Notes under the pieces: generated by a model
What the model was told of the DNA's origin: nothing
The model's database searches: none
Seen by the model: only the letters and a program-made list of their open reading frames with translations
Shown here: positions 1 through 5,748 of the stretch, piece by piece
Layout: each line of letters starts with the position of its first letter
How positions within the stretch are numbered: position 1 is the first letter of the stretch
NCBI GenBank assembly: GCA_029240955.1
Contig: JARDZH010000168.1
Coordinates: forward strand, 1-5,748
DNA from: Pseudomonas sp.
GTDB taxonomy: Bacteria > Pseudomonadota > Gammaproteobacteria > Pseudomonadales > Pseudomonadaceae
Length of the DNA: 5,748 nucleotides
Reading direction: 5' to 3'
Made by a program: the position numbers and the translations under genes

Positions 1-117
1 GAAATCGCCGAAGCGCCGACCTTCTACTTCGCCGAGGCCTATCACCAGCAATACCTGGCCAAGAACCCGCAAGGCTACTGCGGCCTGGGCGGTACTGGCG
101 TTTGCCTGCCTGCTTGA
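1..117 (+). CDS. msrA: Peptide methionine sulfoxide reductase A, C-terminal end (5' part outside window)
   Basis: The first 38 codons in frame 1, ending at TGA 115-117, read as the C-terminus of MsrA. MsrA is the cytoplasmic enzyme that reduces methionine-S-sulfoxide in oxidised proteins and free methionine, using thioredoxin for recycling. Visible family features are the [16 protein letters not shown] stretch and the [13 protein letters not shown] tail. The tail carries two cysteines eight residues apart (codons at 79-81 and 103-105). In E. coli MsrA the equivalent pair are the resolving cysteines that pass the disulfide to thioredoxin. The catalytic GCFW region lies upstream and is not in the window. 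The gene is followed by a REP-rich gap, so it is probably not co-transcribed with the tldD-like gene, although no clear terminator is seen. Confidence 0.95.
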   Translation, partial: EIAEAPTFYFAEAYHQQYLAKNPQGYCGLGGTGVCLPA

Positions 118-126
118 TCCAAGCGA

Positions 127-150
127 TGTAGGAGCGCGCTTGCCCGCGAC
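127..150 (+). repeat. Single REP element, GGAGCGCGCTTGCCCGCG type
   Basis: The segment starting TGTAGGAGCGCGCTTGCC has the form of a Pseudomonas REP: a G-rich head followed by a short imperfect palindrome around CTTGCCCGCG. It starts nine bases after the msrA stop codon. Its core (CTTGCCCGCG) differs from that of the four other REP units in the window (GCTCGCGA), so it belongs to a different REP subfamily. No inverted partner of the same type is seen nearby. It may contribute to msrA mRNA 3' end stability, which is an inference. Confidence 0.7.
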
Positions 151-198
151 CCTGTTCGTCCAGCGGCGCCGAGACGCCAGCAGGAATGCGGTCAGACC

Positions 199-274
199 TG
201 TGGGAGGGAGCGCTAGCTCGCGATGACGGCGGTACGATCACCACCGCTGTCGCGAGCTGACGCTCCCTCCCACA
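199..274. repeat. Inverted REP doublet (REPIN-like), 35-base arms, G-rich heads outside
   Basis: Two copies of one REP face each other: 199-224 on the + strand (TGTGGGAGGGAGCG...CTCGCGAT) and 249-274 as its inverse. The pairing continues into the spacer in a single register. Bases 199-233 pair with 240-274 with 29 Watson-Crick pairs, three G-T wobbles (214/259, 224/249, 225/248) and three mismatches (213/260, 226/247, 230/243), leaving a 6-base loop at 234-239. Such doublets in Pseudomonas are known as REPINs and are mobilised by RAYT transposases acting in trans; no RAYT gene is in this window. The hairpin lies just upstream of the sigma-54-like promoter of the tldD-like gene. Confidence 0.88.
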
Positions 275-305
275 AGAATGTCCGCGTCTGGTTAACACCG
301 CCCTG

Positions 306-322
306 CGGCACCTGTCTTGCAT
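306..322 (+). promoter_or_regulatory. Candidate sigma-54 (RpoN) -24/-12 promoter for the tldD-tldE-mdtD cluster
   Basis: The sequence CGGCACCTGTCTTGCAT matches the RpoN consensus TGGCACG-N4-TTGCA. It has GGCAC at 307-311, TTGCA at 317-321, and the required ten bases between the GG (307-308) and GC (319-320) doublets. The mismatches are the T before GG and the G after GGCAC, both C here. Transcription would start near base 332, giving a leader of about 60 bases before ATG 392. No good sigma-70 -35/-10 pair was found in the same gap. Sigma-54 promoters need an upstream-bound activator; the region where one would sit is largely occupied by the REP hairpin. This is a motif match only. Confidence 0.55.
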
Positions 323-376
323 ACTCCAGGCTCCAGACCCACGAGGTCGTCCTCAGATCCCTGACCCGCCCTTACC

Positions 377-382
377 AAGGAG
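377..382 (+). promoter_or_regulatory. Ribosome binding site of the tldD-like gene
   Basis: AAGGAG ends nine bases before ATG 392. It is a strong Shine-Dalgarno match at good spacing and supports 392 as the start, rather than the out-of-frame ATG at 223 inside the REP doublet. Confidence 0.8.
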
Positions 383-391
383 CCCGTCCGC

Positions 392-1834
392 ATGTTCGAT
401 TTCTCCGCGCCGCTCAAGCAGCGGTTCGCTGCCTTGCACAGCTCTGCGCAGTTCTTCTCACTGCGCTACGTGCGCCGGACCAGCCAGCATCTCTGGGTGC
501 GCAAGAACGTTGCCGAGCCGCCGTCATTGGGCAGCGACGAGGGCGCGATGCTGACGGTGCGGCTCAACGGCGTCGAAGCCTACGCCGCCACCAACGACCT
601 GTCCCTGCGCGGCCTGCAAGCGGCGCTGAAGCAGGCTGAAGACATGGCTCGCCGACTTGCGCCCCATGCCTTGCTGGACCTGAGCGAACAGGCCGTTTCC
701 AGCGCCAGAGGCGATTACCTGTCGCCGCATCTGAACGACCCCTTCCCTTCGCTGGCCGACTGCTTCGGGCTGCTGATGGCTGAATCCCAAGCCGTTCCGA
801 TGGATGAGCGCCTGGTCGACTGGCAAGCCAGCCTCGGGCTTGAGCACGTTGAACAGATTTACCTGAACACCGCCGGCGCAGAGATCCGTCAGGCTCAACG
901 TTTCGTGTTCCCGGGCATGACCGTCACCGCTTACGACGGCCGCGACAGCCAGACCCGCAGCCTTGGCCGCGACAACTTTGGCCAGCAAGGCGGCGCAGAA
1001 GTCATGGCGGCCTGCGGGCTGGTCGATGCTGCCGCTCAGGTCGCTGATCAGGCGCTGCGACTGATCCTCGCCCCCAACACCCCCACCGGCCCCCGCGACT
1101 TGCTGCTGATGCCGGACCAGATGGTGCTGCAGATTCACGAGTCCATCGGCCATCCGCTGGAGCTGGACCGCATCCTTGGCGACGAGCGCAATTACGCGGG
1201 CACCAGCTTCGTCAAGGTGAGCGACTTCGGCACGCTGCAGTACGGCTCGCCGCTGCTCAACGTCACCTTCGACCCTGATATTCCCGAACAGCTGGCGAGC
1301 TACAGCCATGACGACGACGGCACAGCCGCGAGCAAGCAGTTCCTGATTCGTGACGGTTTGCTGCAAAGGCCGTTGGGCGGTGCGCTGTCGCAACACCGCA
1401 GCGGGCTGCCGGGCGTTGCCAACAGCCGCGCATGCAGCTGGAACCGCGCACCCATCGACCGCATGGCCAACCTCAACATCGAGCCGGGCGACCAGCCGCT
1501 GGACAGCCTGATCGGGAATATCGAGCACGGCATTCTGATGTCGACCAACCGCTCCTGGTCCATCGACGACGCGCGCAACAAGTTCCAGTTCGGCTGCGAA
1601 TGGGGCCAGTTGATCGAAGACGGCGAGGTCAAGGGCGTCGTGAAGAACCCTAATTACCGGGCGATTTCCGCGCAGTTCTGGAAAAGCCTCAGCGCCGTCG
1701 GTGACGCCAGCACCTTCAAGGTGCTGGGCACGCCGAACTGCGGCAAGGGCGAACCCAATCAGGTGATCCGCGTCGGGCATGCTTCGCCGGCCTGTGTGTT
1801 TACCAACGTCGACGTATTCGGAGGGGATGCCTGA
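392..1834 (+). CDS. TldD-family zinc metallopeptidase (TldD/PmbA family, catalytic type)
   Basis: A 480-residue cytoplasmic protein, close to the length of E. coli TldD, without signal peptide or membrane segments. TldD is the catalytic half of the TldD/TldE protease, which degrades unfolded peptides and processes microcin B17 and the CcdA antitoxin in E. coli. The metal-site signature HESIGH (HExxxH, residues 249-254, DNA 1136-1153) is intact. A cysteine at residue 450 in NCGKG lies where the family supplies a third zinc ligand near the C-terminus. Other family segments are R346-N360 (RACSWNRAPIDRMAN), GILMSTNRSWSIDDARNKF from G380, and the IEDGEVKGVVKNP stretch near 408-419. The start is supported by AAGGAG at 377-382. 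The gene ends in TGATG, overlapping the next by one base. It looks divergent from canonical TldD and lies outside any known canonical tldD context, so it is probably a paralog; I withhold the symbol tldD for that reason. Substrate unknown. Confidence 0.9.
   Translation: MFDFSAPLKQRFAALHSSAQFFSLRYVRRTSQHLWVRKNVAEPPSLGSDEGAMLTVRLNGVEAYAATNDLSLRGLQAALKQAEDMARRLAPHALLDLSEQAVSSARGDYLSPHLNDPFPSLADCFGLLMAESQAVPMDERLVDWQASLGLEHVEQIYLNTAGAEIRQAQRFVFPGMTVTAYDGRDSQTRSLGRDNFGQQGGAEVMAACGLVDAAAQVADQALRLILAPNTPTGPRDLLLMPDQMVLQIHESIGHPLELDRILGDERNYAGTSFVKVSDFGTLQYGSPLLNVTFDPDIPEQLASYSHDDDGTAASKQFLIRDGLLQRPLGGALSQHRSGLPGVANSRACSWNRAPIDRMANLNIEPGDQPLDSLIGNIEHGILMSTNRSWSIDDARNKFQFGCEWGQLIEDGEVKGVVKNPNYRAISAQFWKSLSAVGDASTFKVLGTPNCGKGEPNQVIRVGHASPACVFTNVDVFGGDA
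1820..1826 (+). promoter_or_regulatory. Ribosome binding site of the tldE-like gene, inside the end of the tldD-like gene
   Basis: GGAGGGG ends seven bases before ATG 1834 and lies within the last codons of the upstream gene. Together with the TGATG stop-start overlap it fixes the start and indicates translational coupling, which suits two subunits made in equal amounts. Confidence 0.8.
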
Positions 1835-3159
1835 TGTCGCACCAACAACAATTCGAATCGCTGGTCGCCGTACTCAAATCCGCGATCAGCCCCGCCGAAC
1901 AGTTCACGCTGGCGTACAACGCCGAAGCGTCGGACTTCATCCGTTTCAACCACGGTCGCGTCAGACAGGCCGGCCATGTGCAGCAGGCCAGCGTCTCCCT
2001 CAAGCTGATCGAGGACGGTCGCCACGCCAACCTGGACCTGACCTTGTGCGGCGAGGCTGAGGTCGATAATCAGCGTCTGACTCAGGCGCTGCAACAGCTG
2101 CGCGAGACCTTGCCATCACTGGCGAAGGATCCCTACCTGCTGCCCAACATGGATGCCTGGACCAGCGACAGTCGTCAGGCCGAGCGACTGCCCGACAGCG
2201 CCAAGGTCGTGGCACGTATCGATCAGCTTTCACACGACCTCGATCTGGTCGGCTTCTACGCAGCCGGGCCGATCTACCGCGGCTTCGCCAGCTCGTGGGG
2301 CGCGATGGGCTGGCATGAGGCAAACAGTTTCAACTTCGACTGGAGCCTGTTCCACGCCAACGGCCAGGCCGTCAAAGCCAATTACGCCGGTCACGACTGG
2401 GATGACGCGTCGTTCGAACGCCGCTTCGAGCAGGCACGCCAGCAGCTGGAGTTTCTCGGCAGACCGCTGCGTACGCTGAAACCCGGCGAATACCGGGCGT
2501 ATCTGGCGCCCGCAGCGGTGGAAGAAATCATGAGCATGCTGTGCTGGGGCGGTTTCTCGGCGCAATCGATCGCCAGCAAGCGCAGCCCGCTGCAACGGCT
2601 GTACGGCGATGAGGCGCAGTTCAGCCCTCTGGTCAGTCTGGACGAACAGGTCAGCGGTTCGCTGTCGCCGGCTTTCTCTCACGAAGGCTATCCGCGTCGT
2701 GATCTGTCGCTGATCGTCGAAGGGCGGGCCGGCGACCGGCTGGTGGATTCGAGTAGCGCCGCTGAGTACGGCCTGGAGGCCAACGGCGCGGACTACGGCG
2801 AGACGCTTGGCGCGCTGAGCATGGCCGGCGGCTCGCTGGAGCTGGACGACGTGCTGCAACAGCTTGGCACCGGCCTGTACATCGGCAACCTGTGGTATCT
2901 CAACTTCTCGGACCGGCCGGCCGCACGCCTGACCGGCATGACGCGCTTCGCCACGTTCTGGGTGGAAAATGGCCAGATCGTCGCGCCGGTCAGCACCATG
3001 CGTTTCGACGACAGCGCTTACAGCCTGCTGGGCAACGCACTGGAGAATCTCACCAAAGAGCGGGAACTCATCCTGTCAGCGAGTACCTATAGTCAACGCC
3101 AGACAGCTTCCAGCCACTTACCGGGAGCGCTGATCAGCCGACTGACCCTGACCCTGTAG
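1834..3159 (+). CDS. TldE/PmbA-like protein, non-catalytic partner (TldD/PmbA family)
   Basis: A 441-residue soluble protein, near the roughly 450 residues of E. coli TldE (PmbA). TldE is the partner of TldD and lacks the zinc motif. Here too no HExxxH is present; the corresponding region appears to be PAAVEEIMSMLCW, with E230-E231 where the helix would carry the motif. The C-terminal family signature is clear: GTGLYIGNLWYLNF (starting about residue 345) followed by RLTGMTRFATFWVENGQIVAPVS, with the FWVENG block at 375-380. The N-terminal third has a typical TldD/PmbA pattern (AYNAEASDFIRFNHGRVRQAGH). The gene overlaps its upstream partner by one base, has its own strong RBS and is nine bases from the exporter gene. 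The role as heterodimer partner is inferred from family and gene order; it could instead have a structural role of its own. Confidence 0.88.
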   Translation: MSHQQQFESLVAVLKSAISPAEQFTLAYNAEASDFIRFNHGRVRQAGHVQQASVSLKLIEDGRHANLDLTLCGEAEVDNQRLTQALQQLRETLPSLAKDPYLLPNMDAWTSDSRQAERLPDSAKVVARIDQLSHDLDLVGFYAAGPIYRGFASSWGAMGWHEANSFNFDWSLFHANGQAVKANYAGHDWDDASFERRFEQARQQLEFLGRPLRTLKPGEYRAYLAPAAVEEIMSMLCWGGFSAQSIASKRSPLQRLYGDEAQFSPLVSLDEQVSGSLSPAFSHEGYPRRDLSLIVEGRAGDRLVDSSSAAEYGLEANGADYGETLGALSMAGGSLELDDVLQQLGTGLYIGNLWYLNFSDRPAARLTGMTRFATFWVENGQIVAPVSTMRFDDSAYSLLGNALENLTKERELILSASTYSQRQTASSHLPGALISRLTLTL

Positions 3160-3168
3160 TAGGCCTGC

Positions 3169-4581
3169 ATGCCGATATCGACACCTCATCTGGACGAGAA
3201 AACCCTGCGATGGATGCCTTGGGTCATCGCGATCGCTTTTTTCATGCAAAGCCTGGACGGCACGATCCTCAACACCGCCCTGCCGTCCATGGCGGCTTCG
3301 CTGGCCGAAGATCCGCTGCGCATGCAGTCGGTGGTCATCGCCTACATGCTGACCATCGCCCTGCTGATCCCCGCCTCCGGCTGGATTGCCGACCGTTTCG
3401 GGATCAAGCGGATTTTCTTCAGCGCGATCCTGCTGTTCAGTTTCGGATCGCTGCTGTGTGCGCTGTCGAACTCGGTGAACATGCTGGTCGGCGCGCGGAT
3501 CATTCAGGGCCTGGGCGGTGCCTTGATGCTGCCCATTGGCCGGCTGATCGTGCTGCGGGTCTATCCGCGTTCAGAGCTGGTGCGGATCATGGGGTTCATT
3601 ACCGTCCCGGGCCTGCTAGGCCCCTTGCTCGGCCCGACGCTGGGCGGCTGGATGGTCGAGTACATGAGCTGGCACTGGATTTTTCTGATCAATATTCCGG
3701 TGGGGATTCTGGGCTGCTATGCGGTCCAGCACTTCATCCCGGATATCGCCGGCGGCGCACGAACGCGCTTCGACGGCACGGGTTTCATCCTGTTCGGCGC
3801 GTCAATGGTGCTGATCACTATTGCGCTGGAAGGCCTGGGCGAGCTGCACCTGCCGCACATGCGCGTGGTACTGCTGCTGTTCGGCGGCATGGGTTGTCTG
3901 GCCGCTTACTGGCTGCGCGCCGGGCATGTCGAGTTTCCACTGTTCGCCCCTTCGCTGTTTCGCACGCGCACCTTTGCCGTGGGCATTCTCGGCAACCTGT
4001 TCGCCCGGCTCGGCAGTGGCGCACTGCCCTTCCTGGTGCCGTTGCTGCTGCAGGTCGCGCTCGGCTATTCGCCTTCCCAGGCTGGCATGAGCATGTTGCC
4101 GCTCGCGGCTGCCGGGATGTTTGCCAAGACCGTGGCCCGCTGGCTCATCGAACACTTGGGTTACCGCATCATTCTGACCGGCAATACGCTGCTGCTTGGC
4201 GTGCTGCTCGCCAGCCTGGCGCTGGTCGATCAGCAAACGCCGTATTGGGCGTTGCTGGTTCATCTGGGACTGTTGGGTGCCGTCAACTCGCTGCAATTTA
4301 CGGCGATGAACACGGTGACGCTGATCGACCTGGATGACGCCAGCGCCGCCAGCGGCAACAGCCTGCTGTCCGTCGTCGCGCAACTGGCGCTGAGCCTGGG
4401 CGTTGCCTCCGCCGCCGCGTTGCTGGGCGGCTTTACCGAGGACATGGGAACCGGTGAAGCGAGCAACGTGCTCGAAGCTTTTCAGCTGACGTTCCTGTGT
4501 GTCGGGGTGCTGGCGATTCTGGCGGCAGGGATATTCCTGCAGTTGCCGGCGCGTGAGGTGAAAGCACCAGTGGCCAGCTAA
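3169..4581 (+). CDS. mdtD: MdtD-like MFS exporter (DHA2 family, inner membrane)
   Basis: A 470-residue protein, almost the length of E. coli MdtD (471), with the hydrophobic pattern of a 13-14-helix DHA2 drug:proton antiporter. Visible motifs are SLDGTILNTALP (28-39, helix 1, with the acidic D30), motif A GWIADRFGIKRI (71-82), ARIIQGLGGALMLPIGR (109-125), the motif C-like PGLLGPLLGPTLGGW (147-161), and SWHWIFLINIPVG (167-179). FRTRTF and the SGNSLLS stretch in the second half also match MdtD. E. coli MdtD is encoded with the MdtABC RND pump and has been linked to citrate/iron-citrate efflux. Here there is no mdtABC; the gene instead follows the tldD/tldE-like pair with a nine-base gap and only a weak RBS (AGTAGG), suggesting coupling to upstream translation. 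Substrate unknown. The mdtD symbol reflects sequence similarity, not proven function. Confidence 0.9.
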   Translation: MPISTPHLDEKTLRWMPWVIAIAFFMQSLDGTILNTALPSMAASLAEDPLRMQSVVIAYMLTIALLIPASGWIADRFGIKRIFFSAILLFSFGSLLCALSNSVNMLVGARIIQGLGGALMLPIGRLIVLRVYPRSELVRIMGFITVPGLLGPLLGPTLGGWMVEYMSWHWIFLINIPVGILGCYAVQHFIPDIAGGARTRFDGTGFILFGASMVLITIALEGLGELHLPHMRVVLLLFGGMGCLAAYWLRAGHVEFPLFAPSLFRTRTFAVGILGNLFARLGSGALPFLVPLLLQVALGYSPSQAGMSMLPLAAAGMFAKTVARWLIEHLGYRIILTGNTLLLGVLLASLALVDQQTPYWALLVHLGLLGAVNSLQFTAMNTVTLIDLDDASAASGNSLLSVVAQLALSLGVASAAALLGGFTEDMGTGEASNVLEAFQLTFLCVGVLAILAAGIFLQLPAREVKAPVAS

Positions 4582-4585
4582 GAGC

Positions 4586-4652
4586 GTCGCGAGCTATCGC
4601 TCCCTCCCACGGTGCTTGATTCAACATTGTGGGAGGGAGCGAAGCTCGCGAT
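4586..4652. repeat. Inverted REP doublet with reversed arrangement (G-rich heads inside)
   Basis: A REP on the - strand (4586-4610) is followed by one on the + strand (4629-4652), of the same subfamily as the 199-274 doublet. Bases 4586-4610 pair with 4629-4652 with 24 Watson-Crick pairs, one terminal G-T pair and one bulged A (4596), leaving an 18-base loop (4611-4628). The hairpin starts four bases after the mdtD stop codon, so it may protect or define the 3' end of that mRNA. There is no T-run after the stem, so it is not a classical intrinsic terminator. Relative to the first doublet the units are turned inside out. Confidence 0.88.
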
Positions 4653-4725
4653 CTGGCGCGAAGCGGCAGCACGGGTAAAATGCCAGCCTTTTATCGCCAC
4701 GACCATCGCCAGCCCTTCGACCTGA

Positions 4726-4731
4726 TACACT
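4726..4731 (+). promoter_or_regulatory. Weak candidate -10 box upstream of dbpA
   Basis: TACACT within GATACACT matches the sigma-70 -10 consensus at four of six positions, 32 bases before the GTG start. No convincing -35 box is found 16-18 bases upstream. The interval 4653-4763 must contain the dbpA promoter if the REP hairpin ends the upstream transcript, but this placement is tentative. A T-rich stretch (ATTTTTGTTTTG, 4739-4750) follows. Confidence 0.25.
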
Positions 4732-4763
4732 GCGCGACATTTTTGTTTTGCAGGTCCAACGTC

Positions 4764-5748
<985 letters not shown>

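Noticed and set aside
292..325. Possible sigma-70 promoter, TTAACA (292-297) with CATACT (320-325)
   Set aside because: The spacer is 22 bases, well beyond the usable 16-18, and the -10 box matches only four of six positions. The sigma-54 match in the same place is better.
223..639. + strand open frame starting inside the first REP doublet
   Set aside because: Its start lies in a palindromic repeat, it lacks an RBS, and it overlaps the tldD-like gene in another frame with arginine- and alanine-rich shadow composition.
524..1780. Long open frame of 418 codons on the - strand across the tldD-like gene
   Set aside because: It lies wholly antisense to a gene with clear family motifs. Its composition is rich in A, V, R and Q without domains, typical of a high-GC shadow frame.
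3210..4337. 375-codon + strand frame within mdtD
   Set aside because: It is the offset frame of a well-supported membrane transporter; the translation is rich in R, A, G and H with no membrane pattern or domain.
4586..4660. Rho-independent terminator after mdtD
   Set aside because: The stem is strong but is a REP doublet with an 18-base loop, and no T-run follows (the next bases are CTGGCGCG). It is kept as a repeat with a possible mRNA-stabilising effect only.

Overview
The window looks like chromosomal DNA from a Pseudomonas species. The basis is the high-GC codon usage, the REP-type extragenic palindromes of Pseudomonas style (GTGGGAGGGAGCG...CTCGCGA, and GGAGCGCGCTTGCCCGCG), and proteins that read as gammaproteobacterial MsrA, MdtD and DbpA. 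A Pseudomonas syringae-like origin is plausible but cannot be fixed from this sequence alone. All genes are on the + strand.

Layout. Bases 1-117 are the 3' end of msrA (methionine sulfoxide reductase A). A 274-base gap (118-391) follows. It holds a single REP, a 76-base REP doublet that folds in one register into a long hairpin, and a good match to a sigma-54 (-24/-12) promoter at 306-322. A tight three-gene cluster follows. It consists of a TldD-family metallopeptidase with an intact HExxxH motif (392-1834), a TldE/PmbA-like partner without that motif (1834-3159, overlapping by one base as TGATG), and an MdtD-like DHA2-family MFS exporter (3169-4581, nine bases further on). A second REP doublet begins four bases after the exporter stop codon. 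Its two units are in the opposite arrangement to those of the first doublet. The 5' part of dbpA (DEAD-box RNA helicase, GTG start at 4764) then runs off the window.

How it may work together. TldD and TldE form a heterodimeric zinc protease in E. coli that cuts unfolded peptides, for example in microcin B17 maturation and CcdA turnover. Here a TldD-like and TldE-like pair is tightly packed with a drug/metabolite exporter and probably forms one transcription unit, possibly driven by sigma-54 and closed by a REP hairpin. A joint peptide- or metabolite-processing and export role is an inference only. No precursor peptide gene was recognised in the window. msrA and dbpA look like ordinary housekeeping neighbours.
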